A stretch of DNA of 64,000 bases, taken from assembly GCA_016124335.1 (NCBI GenBank), contig WGNX01000010.1, positions 124,001 through 188,000 of the forward strand. Reading direction: 5' to 3'. The position numbers and the translations under genes are program-made. The notes below the pieces were generated by a model that saw only the letters and a list, made by a program, of their open reading frames with translations, was not told the DNA's origin and ran no database searches. Within the stretch, counting starts at the first letter, position 1. Every line of letters begins with the position of its first letter. This document shows positions 22,088 to 33,023 of the stretch, piece by piece. Origin of the DNA: Alphaproteobacteria bacterium (lineage in GTDB: Bacteria; Pseudomonadota; Alphaproteobacteria; CACIAM-22H2).

Positions 22088-22165
22088 TCCCCTAATTAGG
22101 CTCGTCACGATTCCACGCCCAACATCCCAGCAATAGGCGCATGAAACATAGTTTAAGAAAAACAA

Positions 22166-22777
22166 TCAAAGTTTAAAAGTTGCCGTGAAAATCGCTAGGG
22201 CGAGAATAATCAACACGAGCGTTGTGCCGTTATAGAATTTAGAAATCTTCTCATATGCTGTGATCTTGTCTTGGCCGGAGTATTGGCGGCAGCTAACAGC
22301 CGTTGGCGCCAATTCGCCACCGGCCAATTCGAATTCAGCATCACTATTTTGGCTAAAGTGGGAAACAGCTTGCGTCAAACCAAGCTCGACCGGCAATACA
22401 TGAGTTGCGATTAATCTAGCCTCAAGTTCCCTTCCAAAGGCAACAGCGCCACGAAGCATCTTGTGGTAGACGACCAAGTCGAGTTGACGGACCATGTGGA
22501 TTGCTGCGGCACTCACTAAGACAATAAGGGCGGACACATGAACCGATTGCCCGAAAACATCAAAATACATTGTGTGCTCGCTGTCGGTTCGCCCCAAGAG
22601 TACTACCGCCAAGCCAAGCGCAGTGACAACGAAGGTTAGCCCTAGCTGTCGCGCCTTGGCGGACATTTCATTGAAGTGCATTTGGGTTTCGATTGTCTTT
22701 TTCCAAACCTCTATTCGAAGTTTGGCGAGTTCGTCAGAAGAAACGGGATCGACTCCTTCAGAACCTATGTCGTTCAT
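22166..22777 (-). CDS. Three-TM membrane protein of unknown function in AT-rich island
   Basis: 203 residues with a clear GGTGAT ribosome-binding site. A charged N-terminal helix (DELAKLRIEVWKKTIETQMH) leads to TM1 (about 46-62), a short loop, TM2 (about 80-97), a conserved-looking amphipathic stretch YHKMLRGAVAFGRELEARL, a soluble segment of some 80 residues and a C-terminal TM3 (about 184-201). The helix-TM-TM-helix front half resembles SLATT-type 2TM modules found in bacterial conflict systems, but I cannot confirm this without a profile search. Paired with the HAD gene downstream. Confidence 0.65.
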   Translation of the reverse strand: MNDIGSEGVDPVSSDELAKLRIEVWKKTIETQMHFNEMSAKARQLGLTFVVTALGLAVVLLGRTDSEHTMYFDVFGQSVHVSALIVLVSAAAIHMVRQLDLVVYHKMLRGAVAFGRELEARLIATHVLPVELGLTQAVSHFSQNSDAEFELAGGELAPTAVSCRQYSGQDKITAYEKISKFYNGTTLVLIILALAIFTATFKL

Positions 22778-22819
22778 ATTATCACCTTTTTGGTAAATAT
22801 ATGCGCCACAAGCCTTTCA

Positions 22820-22825
22820 AGTATA
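22820..22825 (-). promoter_or_regulatory. Possible -10 element of the island promoter
   Basis: TATACT on the minus strand, 42 bases before the ATG of the membrane-protein gene, in a strongly AT-rich leader. TTGGTA lies upstream but 21 bases away, too far for a good -35, so only the -10 is proposed. Confidence 0.25.
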
Positions 22826-22881
22826 CCTACTAATAGTTGTTGATTCTACCAAAATGGAAACGCAAATTTAGTGGATTTAAT

Positions 22882-24291
22882 TCAGATGTGGATCGGGCGG
22901 CCGTCGACCGCGAGCGCCGCTTCGCGCACGGCCTCGGTCAATGTTGGGTGCGCGTGGCAGGTACGCGCGATGTCCTCGGACGAGGCGCCGAACTCGATCG
23001 CCAGAGCCAGTTCGGCGATCAGTTCGCCCACGGCCGGGCCCACCATGTGGACGCCGAGCACGCGGTCGGTCGCCTTGTCGGCGAGAATCTTCACGAAGCC
23101 GTCGGTCGCGTTCATCGCACGCGCACGGCCGTTCGCCGTGAAGGGGAACTTGCCCACGCGATATTCCACGCCCTCGGCCTTCAGCTGCTCCTCGGTCTTG
23201 CCGACCGACGAGCATTCCGGCCACGTGTAGACGACCGACGGGATCGCGTCGTAGTTCACATGCCCGTGCTGGCCGGCGAGGATCTCGGCCACGGCCGTGC
23301 CCTCGTCTTCCGCCTTGTGGGCAAGCATCGGGCCCGCGATGGCGTCGCCGATCGCGTAGATGCCGGGTACGTTCGTCTGGTAGTGGCCGTCAACCGCCAC
23401 GCGGCCCTTCTCGTCCATCGCCACGCCGGATTCCTTGAGGCCCAGCCCGTCGGTATAGGGACGGCGGCCCACGGCCACGAGCACGATGTCGGTGTCGAGC
23501 GTTTCGGCCGCACCGCCCGCGGCAGGCTCCAGCGTCAGGCTCACGCCCTTGGGGCCGACCTTCGCGGCCGTCACCTTGGTCGACAGCTTGAAGGCCATGC
23601 CCTGCTTGGTGAGGATGCGCTGCATCTGCTTGGAAACCTCGCCGTCCATGCCGGGCATGATGCGGTCGAGGAATTCCACGACGGTGACCTTGGCGCCGAG
23701 CCGCTGCCAGACCGATCCCATCTCGAGCCCGATGACGCCGCCGCCGACCAGCACCATCGATTTCGGCACTTCGGAAAGCGCCAGCGCGCCGGTCGACGAC
23801 ACGATCTTCTTCTCGTCGATCTTGAGCGAGGGCAGCGAGACAACGTCCGAGCCTGTCGCGATCACGATTGCCTTGGCGGCGAGGCCTTGGGTGCCGCCCG
23901 CGTTGAGTGCCACCTCGACCTTGCCGGCACCAGCGATCCTGCCGGCACCCTTGATCCAGTCGACCTTGTTCTTCTTGAACAGGAAGGCGATGCCGTCGAC
24001 GTTCGACTTCACCGTCTTGTCCTTGTGGCCCATCATCGCCTTGAGGTCGAGTTCGACCTTGCCGACCTTGACGCCGAAGGCCGCGAGGCCATGGCTGGCC
24101 TCCTCGTACTTCTCGGAAGCCTGCAGCAGTGCCTTGGACGGGATGCAGCCCACGTTGAGGCAGGTGCCACCCAGCGTTTCGCGCTTTTCCACGCACGCGA
24201 CCTTGAGGCCCAGCTGGGCCGCGCGGATCGCGCAGACGTAGCCGCCGGGACCGGCACCGATGACGACGAGATCGTAGGCGGCTTCGCTCAT
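22882..24291 (-). CDS. lpdA: Dihydrolipoyl dehydrogenase (E3)
   Basis: 469 residues. Reoxidises lipoyl groups of the 2-oxoglutarate dehydrogenase complex with FAD and NAD. FAD fold VIGAGPGGYVCAIRAAQLG; redox-active disulfide GGTCLNVGCIPSKALL; NAD fold VGGGVIGLEMGSVWQRLG; C-terminal HAHPTLTEAVREAALAV supplies the catalytic His-Glu pair. Last gene of mdh-sucCDAB-lpdA. Start ATG 24291; a GTG at 24306 overlapping the sucB stop is possible. Confidence 0.97.
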   Translation of the reverse strand: MSEAAYDLVVIGAGPGGYVCAIRAAQLGLKVACVEKRETLGGTCLNVGCIPSKALLQASEKYEEASHGLAAFGVKVGKVELDLKAMMGHKDKTVKSNVDGIAFLFKKNKVDWIKGAGRIAGAGKVEVALNAGGTQGLAAKAIVIATGSDVVSLPSLKIDEKKIVSSTGALALSEVPKSMVLVGGGVIGLEMGSVWQRLGAKVTVVEFLDRIMPGMDGEVSKQMQRILTKQGMAFKLSTKVTAAKVGPKGVSLTLEPAAGGAAETLDTDIVLVAVGRRPYTDGLGLKESGVAMDEKGRVAVDGHYQTNVPGIYAIGDAIAGPMLAHKAEDEGTAVAEILAGQHGHVNYDAIPSVVYTWPECSSVGKTEEQLKAEGVEYRVGKFPFTANGRARAMNATDGFVKILADKATDRVLGVHMVGPAVGELIAELALAIEFGASSEDIARTCHAHPTLTEAVREAALAVDGRPIHI

Positions 24292-24302
24292 GTTCTTTTC
24301 GC

Positions 24303-25499
24303 TCACATGTCCAGGATCAGGCGCGCGGGATCCTCGATGCATTCCTTGACGCGCACGAGGAACGTGACGGCCTCGCGGCCGTCGATGATGCGGTGGTCGT
24401 AGCTCAGCGCGATGTACATCATCGGACGGATCTCGATCTTGTCGCCGACGGCCACCGGGCGCGGCTGGATCTTGTGCATGCCCAAGATGCCCGACTGCGG
24501 CGGGTTCAGGATGGGCGTGGACATCAGCGAGCCGTAGATGCCGCCGTTGGTGATCGTGAAGGTGCCGCCCGACATCTCGTCGACCGTCAGCTTGCCGTCG
24601 CGCGCGCGCCGGCCGAAATCGCCGATCTTCTTCTCGATGTCGGCGAACGACAGGATGTCGCAGTCGCGCACGACCGGCACGACCAGTCCCTGCGGCGTGC
24701 CCACCGCGATGCCGATGTCGTAGTGGTTCTTGTAGACGATGTCGCCCGCGTCGATTTCGGCGTTGACGGCCGGCAGCTCCTTGAGGGCGACCACGCACGC
24801 CTTGGCGAAGATCGACATGAAGCCCAGCTTCACGCCGTGGCGCTTCTCGAACTGCTCGTTGTACTTCGAGCGCATGGCCATCGCCGCACCCATGTCGACC
24901 TCGTTGAAGGTCGTGAGCATGGCGGCGGTGTTCTGCGCCTGCTTCAGGCGCTCGGCGATGCGCGTGCGCAGGCGCGTCATCTTCACGCGTTCCTCGCGCG
25001 GGCCGATCTCGCGCGGTACCGCGGGTGCGGCTGCCGGCTTCGGCGCGGAAGCGGCACCGGCGACATCCGCCTTGGTCACGCGGCCGTCCTTGCCTGAACC
25101 GGCGAGCGCACCGGCATCGAGGCCCGCTTCGGAAAGCGCCTTGCGCGCCGCCGGGCCCGGCTGCGCCGCCGCGGCGGCGGGGGCGGCCTTGGCAGGTGCG
25201 GGTGCTGGGGCTGCCGATGCCTTCGCGGGTGCTGCGGCGGGGGCGGCGGCCTTGCCGGCTGCCCCGGCTTCGATCTCGCCGAGCTTGGCGGCCACGCCGA
25301 CCGTGGCGCCCGCTTCGGCCGTGATGACGGAGAGCATGCCGGCAACGGGTGCCGGAACCTCGACCGTGACCTTGTCGGTCTCAAGCTCGCACAGCGGCTC
25401 GTCGACCTTCACGGCATCGCCGACCTTCTTGAACCACTTGGCGATGGTCGCCTCGGTGACGGATTCGCCCATCGGGGGCACTTTGATTTCGACGGCCAT
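24303..25499 (-). CDS. sucB: 2-oxoglutarate dehydrogenase E2, dihydrolipoyl succinyltransferase
   Basis: 398 residues. Lipoyl domain with lipoylated Lys in [15 protein letters not shown] (about residues 37-51), an Ala/Pro-rich linker, the E3-binding domain [19 protein letters not shown], a second linker, and the catalytic core ending [19 protein letters not shown] with the active His. Transfers succinyl groups to CoA. 40 bases after sucA. Confidence 0.97.
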   Translation of the reverse strand: MAVEIKVPPMGESVTEATIAKWFKKVGDAVKVDEPLCELETDKVTVEVPAPVAGMLSVITAEAGATVGVAAKLGEIEAGAAGKAAAPAAAPAKASAAPAPAPAKAAPAAAAAQPGPAARKALSEAGLDAGALAGSGKDGRVTKADVAGAASAPKPAAAPAVPREIGPREERVKMTRLRTRIAERLKQAQNTAAMLTTFNEVDMGAAMAMRSKYNEQFEKRHGVKLGFMSIFAKACVVALKELPAVNAEIDAGDIVYKNHYDIGIAVGTPQGLVVPVVRDCDILSFADIEKKIGDFGRRARDGKLTVDEMSGGTFTITNGGIYGSLMSTPILNPPQSGILGMHKIQPRPVAVGDKIEIRPMMYIALSYDHRIIDGREAVTFLVRVKECIEDPARLILDM

Positions 25500-25539
25500 T
25501 GTCGGGTTCCGTTCTCTGTCTTCGTCGTTCAGTTATTCG

Positions 25540-28425
25540 TCAGACCGTCAGCGCCTTGTCGACGATTTCGGCCTGCTGCTTGTTGTGGCGCTTGTAAAGC
25601 CCCGTCGCCGTCGCCGCCGCTTCCGCGCGCCCGACATAGGCGGGCCGCTTCGCCGCGTTCTTGAGGTTCGAGAGCATGTTCTCGAGCCGGTGCTCGACGA
25701 ACGTCCAGGCACCCATGTTCTGCGGCTCTTCCTGGCACCACACGACCTCGGCGTTCTTGTAGCGGCCGAGTTCGCGCTCGGTGGAGGCGAGCGGGAACGG
25801 ATAGAGCTGTTCGATGCGCACGATCGCCACGTCGTTGATGCCCCGCTTCGCGCGTTCCTCGAACAGGTCGTAGTAGATCTTGCCCGAGCAGAGCACGACG
25901 CGCTTGATCTTCGAATCGGCCGCCAGCTTCTCGGTTTCCGGCAGGATGCGGTGGAAGCTCGTGTTCGGCCCGAACTCGGAAAGGTTCGAGACCGCCAGCT
26001 TGTGCCGCAGCAGCGATTTCGGCGTCATGATCAGCAGCGGCTTGCGGATCGTGCGGCGCACCTGCCGGCGCAGCGCATGGAAATAGTTCGCGGGCGTCGT
26101 CAGGTTGCAGACCTGCCAGTTGTCCTCGGCGCACATCTGCAGGAACCGCTCGAGGCGCGCCGAGGAATGCTCGGGCCCCTGCCCCTCGTAGCCGTGCGGC
26201 AGCAGCATGACGAGGCCCGACATGCGCAGCCACTTCACCTCGCCCGACGAGATGAACTGGTCGAACATCGTCTGCGCGCCGTTGGCGAAATCGCCGAACT
26301 GGGCTTCCCACAGCACGAGCGCGTTGGGCTCGGCCATCGAGTAGCCGTATTCGAAGCCGAGCACGCCGAATTCCGACAGCGGGCTGTCGTGGACCTCGAA
26401 TGTCGCCTGGCCCTGGCGGATGTTGTTGAGCGGGACGAAACGCTTCTCGGTCTCCTGATCGACCAGCACCGAATGGCGCTGCGAGAACGTGCCGCGGCCG
26501 CAATCCTGGCCCGACAGGCGCACCGGCGTGCCCTCGACGGCGAGCGTGCCGAAGGCAAGCGCCTCGGCGGTCGCCCAGTCGATGCCGGCACCGGACTCGA
26601 TCAGCTTCTTCTTGTTCTCGAGCTGGCGGCGGATCGTGCGGTGGATGTTGTGGCCTTCGGGAACGCGGCAGATCGCCTCGCCGACTTCCTTCAGCAGGTC
26701 CATCGGCACGGCCGTGTTGCCGCGATTGTCTTCCTTCTTGGCGATCTCGACGCCCGCCCACTTGCCTTCCAGCCAGTCGGCCTTGTTGGGCTTGTAGTTG
26801 TTGGAGGCCTCGAGCTGGGAATCGAGATGCGCGATGAAATCGTCGTAGATCTTCTGCGATTCCTCGGCCGAAAGCTGGTTGGTCTTGGCCAGATGCTCGG
26901 CATAGAGAGTGCGCGTCGTCGGCTGGCTGGCGATCTTGCGATACATGATCGGCTGCGTGAACGACGGCTCGTCGGCCTCGTTGTGGCCGTGGCGGCGGTA
27001 GCAGAACATGTCGATGACGACGTCGCGCTTGAAGCGCTGGCGGAACTCGGTCGCCATGCGCGCGACGTGCACCACCGCTTCGGGGTCGTCGCCGTTGACG
27101 TGGAAGACCGGGAAGCCGAGGCCCTTGGCGATATCGGTGCAGTAGACGCCGGAGCGCGAATAGTTCGGCGCGGTCGTGAAACCGATCTGGTTGTTGACGA
27201 CGAAATGGATCGTGCCGCCGGTCCGGTAGCCGAGGATGTCCACGAAGCTCATCGTCTCGGGCACGATGCCCTGGCCCGCGAACGCGGCATCGCCGTGCAG
27301 CAGCAGCGGCATCACCTGCGAGCGGTCGTTGTCGCCCAGCTGCACGCTCTTGGCGCGCGCCTTGCCGAGGACGACCGGGTTCACCGCCTCGAGATGCGAG
27401 GGGTTGGCCGTGAGCGAAAGATGGACCTTGTTGCCGTCGAACTCGCGGTCGGACGACGTGCCAAGATGGTACTTCACGTCGCCCGAGCCCTGCACGTCGT
27501 CGGGCTGCGAGGAGAAGCCCTGGAATTCGGAGAAGATCGCCACGTAGGGCTTGCCCATCACGTTGGCGAGCACGTTGAGGCGGCCGCGATGCGGCATGCC
27601 GATCACGATCTCGCGCACGCCCAGCTGGCCGCCGCGCTTGATGATCTGTTCCAGCGCCGGGACCATCGATTCCGCGCCGTCGAGGCCGAAGCGCTTCGTG
27701 CCGACGAACTTCTTGTCGAGATAGCGCTCGAAGCCTTCGGCCGCCGTCAGGCGCTCGAGGATCGCGCGCTTGCCGCGATCGGTGAAGTCGGTCTGGTTGC
27801 GCGGACCTTCGACGCGCTGCTGGATCCACGATTTCTGCTCGGGATCGGTAATGTGCATGAACTCGACGCCGATCGAATCGCAGTAGGTCTTCTTCAGCGC
27901 CGTCGTGATCTCGCGCAGCGTGGCCGTGTGCATGCCCAGCACGTTGTCGATGAAGATCGGCCGGTCCATGTCGGCTTCGGTGAAGCCGTAACTCTTGGGG
28001 TCGAGTTCGGGGTGCGGCTCGCGCTTGGTGAGGCCAAGCGGATCGAGGTTGGCCTCGAGATGGCCGCGCACGCGATAGGCGCGGATCAGCATGATCGCGC
28101 GGATCGAATCGAGCGTGGACGCCCGCGCCTGCTCGAGCGTGACCGCACCTGCCGCAGCAGCCGCCGCCGGTGCGGCCGCTCCGTTGCCGCCCTTGCCCTT
28201 TGCCGGAACGGAAGCCGCAGGATCGGCGGCGCCGATCACCTTCGTCTTCTCGCGCCCCCAGCCCGGCACGAAATAGGTCGAGCCTTCCGTGCCCATCTCG
28301 CGCAGCAGCGCGTGCCAGCTGGGATCGACGCTGGCCGGGTCGGCCTTGTAGCGGTCGGCCAGTTCGGCGAGATACACGGCGTTGGCGCCGTTGAACAGCG
28401 AGTCGAGATCGGGATGGGTCGCCAT
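25540..28425 (-). CDS. sucA: 2-oxoglutarate dehydrogenase E1
   Basis: 961 residues, the usual size. Thiamine-diphosphate-dependent decarboxylase of the TCA cycle. N-terminal E2-binding segment (SLFNGANAVYLAELADRY), an Ala-rich linker, then MPHRGRLNVLANVMGKPY, FHVNGDDPEAVVHVAR (cofactor binding) and the transketolase-like C-terminal half with FEVHDSPLSEFGVLGFEYGY. The 1251-codon ORF on the opposite strand is a shadow. 49 bases after sucD. Confidence 0.98.
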   Translation of the reverse strand: MATHPDLDSLFNGANAVYLAELADRYKADPASVDPSWHALLREMGTEGSTYFVPGWGREKTKVIGAADPAASVPAKGKGGNGAAAPAAAAAAGAVTLEQARASTLDSIRAIMLIRAYRVRGHLEANLDPLGLTKREPHPELDPKSYGFTEADMDRPIFIDNVLGMHTATLREITTALKKTYCDSIGVEFMHITDPEQKSWIQQRVEGPRNQTDFTDRGKRAILERLTAAEGFERYLDKKFVGTKRFGLDGAESMVPALEQIIKRGGQLGVREIVIGMPHRGRLNVLANVMGKPYVAIFSEFQGFSSQPDDVQGSGDVKYHLGTSSDREFDGNKVHLSLTANPSHLEAVNPVVLGKARAKSVQLGDNDRSQVMPLLLHGDAAFAGQGIVPETMSFVDILGYRTGGTIHFVVNNQIGFTTAPNYSRSGVYCTDIAKGLGFPVFHVNGDDPEAVVHVARMATEFRQRFKRDVVIDMFCYRRHGHNEADEPSFTQPIMYRKIASQPTTRTLYAEHLAKTNQLSAEESQKIYDDFIAHLDSQLEASNNYKPNKADWLEGKWAGVEIAKKEDNRGNTAVPMDLLKEVGEAICRVPEGHNIHRTIRRQLENKKKLIESGAGIDWATAEALAFGTLAVEGTPVRLSGQDCGRGTFSQRHSVLVDQETEKRFVPLNNIRQGQATFEVHDSPLSEFGVLGFEYGYSMAEPNALVLWEAQFGDFANGAQTMFDQFISSGEVKWLRMSGLVMLLPHGYEGQGPEHSSARLERFLQMCAEDNWQVCNLTTPANYFHALRRQVRRTIRKPLLIMTPKSLLRHKLAVSNLSEFGPNTSFHRILPETEKLAADSKIKRVVLCSGKIYYDLFEERAKRGINDVAIVRIEQLYPFPLASTERELGRYKNAEVVWCQEEPQNMGAWTFVEHRLENMLSNLKNAAKRPAYVGRAEAAATATGLYKRHNKQQAEIVDKALTV

Positions 28426-28474
28426 TTTCAGTGCCTTCGCGCGCCGCTTGGGTTGAACGTCTTCGGCTTCCGGA

Positions 28475-29350
28475 TCAGCCCTTCATCGCCTTGAGCATCG
28501 TCGAGCCGAGGGCGGCCGGACTGTCGGCCACCATGTAGCCGGCCGACTTCATCGCCTCGATCTTGTCGCCGGCCGTGCCCTTGCCGCCGGAGATGATCGC
28601 ACCGGCATGGCCCATGCGCCGTCCCGGCGGGGCCGTGACGCCCGCGATGAAACCGACGATCGGCTTCTTCGACTTGGTCGACTTGTAGAACGCGGCCGCG
28701 TCCTCTTCGGCCGAACCGCCGATCTCGCCGATCATGATGATGCCCTGCGTCTCCGGATCGGCGACGAACAGCTCGAGCACGTCGATGAAGTTCGTCCCGT
28801 TGACCGGGTCGCCGCCGATGCCCACGCATGTCGTCTGGCCGAGGCCGGCCGCCGTCGTCTGCGCGACGGCTTCGTAGGTGAGCGTGCCCGAGCGCGACAC
28901 GATGCCGATCTTGCCGCGGCTGTGGATGTGGCCGGGCATGATGCCGATCTTGCATTCGCCCGGCGTGATGAGGCCCGGGCAGTTCGGGCCGATCAGGCGC
29001 GATTTCGAACCCTGCATGGCGCGGCGCACGCGCACCATGTCGAGGACCGGGATGCCTTCGGTGATGCACACGATCAGGCGGACCTTGGCGTCGACCGCCT
29101 CGAGGATCGCGTCGGCCGCGAAGGGCGGCGGCACGTAGATGACCGATGCGTCCGCGCCCGTGGCGCGCACCGCTTCGTCCACCGTGTTGAAGACCGGCAG
29201 GTCGAGATGCTTGGTGCCGCCCTTCCCGGGCGTCACGCCGCCGACCATCTTGGTGCCGTAGGCGACCGCCTGCTCGGAGTGGAAGGTGCCCTGCGCGCCG
29301 GTGAAGCCCTGGCAGATGACCTTGGTGTTCTTGTCGACGAGAACGGCCAT
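28475..29350 (-). CDS. sucD: Succinyl-CoA synthetase subunit alpha
   Basis: 291 residues. CoA-binding Rossmann fold ([20 protein letters not shown]), then [18 protein letters not shown], and the phosphohistidine loop with [17 protein letters not shown]. Makes ATP or GTP from succinyl-CoA together with SucC. Starts one base after the sucC stop, so translation is coupled. Confidence 0.98.
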   Translation of the reverse strand: MAVLVDKNTKVICQGFTGAQGTFHSEQAVAYGTKMVGGVTPGKGGTKHLDLPVFNTVDEAVRATGADASVIYVPPPFAADAILEAVDAKVRLIVCITEGIPVLDMVRVRRAMQGSKSRLIGPNCPGLITPGECKIGIMPGHIHSRGKIGIVSRSGTLTYEAVAQTTAAGLGQTTCVGIGGDPVNGTNFIDVLELFVADPETQGIIMIGEIGGSAEEDAAAFYKSTKSKKPIVGFIAGVTAPPGRRMGHAGAIISGGKGTAGDKIEAMKSAGYMVADSPAALGSTMLKAMKG

Positions 29351-29351
29351 G

Positions 29352-30548
<1,197 letters not shown>

Positions 30549-30685
30549 GGACGACCCGGTTGTTTGACGGTCGGAACCCGGCCGGGATCCGGCCCCCTTC
30601 GGGGCACCCTGGCGGGACGGACGGTTACGTTAGTCCGGGCGGGACGGCGAGGCAACCGCACCCCCGCCCGGTTCGCGGTATCAGA

Positions 30686-31750
<1,065 letters not shown>

Positions 31751-31782
31751 TCAAGTAAAGATGGCGGAAGCGCCTGGGCCAG

Positions 31783-32913
31783 TCAGTGGGCGACCCCGTC
31801 TTTAAATTTATCTAATATTTCCAATGTTTTAGTCTGCGATCGCGCGAGCGCCTCGACACAGGCCGGATTTAGCTTCGAAGGGGCCATCTTTCGCAATTCA
31901 TCGATCGCCTGCTCGACTGGCCAAGGTTCTTTGTATGGCCGGCGGGAGGTCAGCGCGTCAAAGACGTCGGCGACGGCGAGAATCTGCGCTTCGATCGGGA
32001 TGTCGGTACCTGAAATCCCGCGCGGATAGCCGCTGCCATCCATACGTTCGTGATGGCAGGCGACGATGTTGCGCAGGATCGAAAGGCCCGGCAGGTCGCC
32101 GATATTTAGGCTGTCGACGATCTTGTCGACCATCTCCTCGCCGAGCCGGACATGCGCCTTCATCGCCTCGAACTCGGCCGGCGTCAGTTTGCCCGGCTTC
32201 AGCAGAATCGAATCGGGCACGCCGACCTTACCGATGTCGTGCATTGGCGCAAACTGGAAGAGTTTCGCCACGAAGTCGTCGCTGAGGCTGAATTCGCCGG
32301 CAAGCGCATCGGCGATGAGCGCCGAAAAATGCGACATGCGCGTCAGGTGGTCTGCCGTGTCGGTGTCGCGATAGGCGCTTATCGCCTGGGCAGACGTGAT
32401 CGCGGCTGAGAATGTCTGATAGTAGGAAAGCTCCAGCGCAAGATGGAGCGCTGTCATCTGTACGAATGGCGCAACGGCCGCAACACGCGCCGTGTTGAAA
32501 AATCCGGTCTCGCGGGAATTCAGGAAGACGATGCCGATGAGCCGGCTCCCGTAATGGACCGCGCGCGCATAGCTCGACCTGAAGCCAAGCGCGAGGAGGC
32601 GGAGCGTGTGCTTGTGCCGAGACGCTTCGAATATCTTGAGATCGTCGACGACCCGAACCGCATCGACCTCGCGCGCGAATGCCAGCGACGGTATTTCCGC
32701 CAGATGCGCGGAGTAGTGCGTAAATTCAGCCGCGCCGTCGCCGCTGTCGGAAAACGTGTGCAGGGAGTCGTCTGCAGGATCGTACAGCGCCGTGGCCAGG
32801 CGCAGCGATTCGCGGGCGCCCAGCGCCTCGCATGCACGCCGCTCAAGTTCGATCAGTTTGGATGCGAACGGCGAGGTGCGTTCAAGCACAGACTTGGCAA
32901 TTCGCAGCCCCAT
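31783..32913 (-). CDS. HD-GYP domain protein, predicted c-di-GMP phosphodiesterase
   Basis: 376 residues, soluble. Residues about 30-165 look like a GAF-type sensor (VRVVDDLKIFEASRHKHTLR, GSRLIGIVFLNSRETGFF). The C-terminal domain has FAPMHDIGKVGVPDSILLKP (HD at 225-226) and CHHERMDGSGYPRGISG (GYP at 295-297) with the further His and Asp ligands, so it should be catalytically competent. It would lower c-di-GMP in response to whatever the N-terminal domain senses. It has its own AT-rich leader. Confidence 0.9.
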   Translation of the reverse strand: MGLRIAKSVLERTSPFASKLIELERRACEALGARESLRLATALYDPADDSLHTFSDSGDGAAEFTHYSAHLAEIPSLAFAREVDAVRVVDDLKIFEASRHKHTLRLLALGFRSSYARAVHYGSRLIGIVFLNSRETGFFNTARVAAVAPFVQMTALHLALELSYYQTFSAAITSAQAISAYRDTDTADHLTRMSHFSALIADALAGEFSLSDDFVAKLFQFAPMHDIGKVGVPDSILLKPGKLTPAEFEAMKAHVRLGEEMVDKIVDSLNIGDLPGLSILRNIVACHHERMDGSGYPRGISGTDIPIEAQILAVADVFDALTSRRPYKEPWPVEQAIDELRKMAPSKLNPACVEALARSQTKTLEILDKFKDGVAH

Positions 32914-32973
32914 CGATCAAGACTCTTCTCTTTCCGGGATTGTTTGCTCGACCGCCCCGCGAAATCAGTTTCA

Positions 32974-32998
32974 CACAACATTTGTGCAAAATATTGTG
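32974..32998. promoter_or_regulatory. AT-rich imperfect palindrome upstream of the HD-GYP gene
   Basis: CACAACATTTG-TG-CAAAATATTGTG is a 25-base near-palindrome, 61 bases before the HD-GYP ATG, inside the only AT-rich stretch of this GC-rich intergenic region. It could be an operator overlapping the promoter. No known regulator consensus is matched with confidence. Confidence 0.35.
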
Positions 32999-33023
32999 AA
33001 TGAAGTGTTAACTAAAATCGAAC

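Larger units (their letters stand above)
21179..22881. other. AT-rich two-gene island between the aminotransferase and lpd
   Basis: Base composition drops sharply: line 21601-21660 has 24 of 60 G+C against 39 of 60 in line 23041-23100. Codon use changes with it (many TTA, AAT, AAA, ATA codons). Both genes are on the minus strand and read away from lpd. No integrase, transposase, tRNA or long terminal repeat was found. Signs of recent acquisition are direct; the mechanism is unknown. Confidence 0.8.

Noticed and set aside
22088-22165. Track start of the HAD gene at 22165
   Set aside because: It is a TTG directly after the upstream stop with no ribosome-binding site; the conserved protein begins after 22087.
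22166-22777. Naming the island membrane protein a SLATT effector
   Set aside because: Resemblance is by helix order only; no profile search was possible.
21200-22868. CGCAAATT at 21200-21207 and 22861-22868 as target-site direct repeats of the island
   Set aside because: Only 8 bases, imperfectly placed relative to the island edges; could easily be chance without an empty-site comparison.
24739-28494. 1251-codon plus-strand ORF opposite sucA and sucB
   Set aside because: Antisense shadow with low-complexity composition; the minus strand encodes intact E1 and E2.
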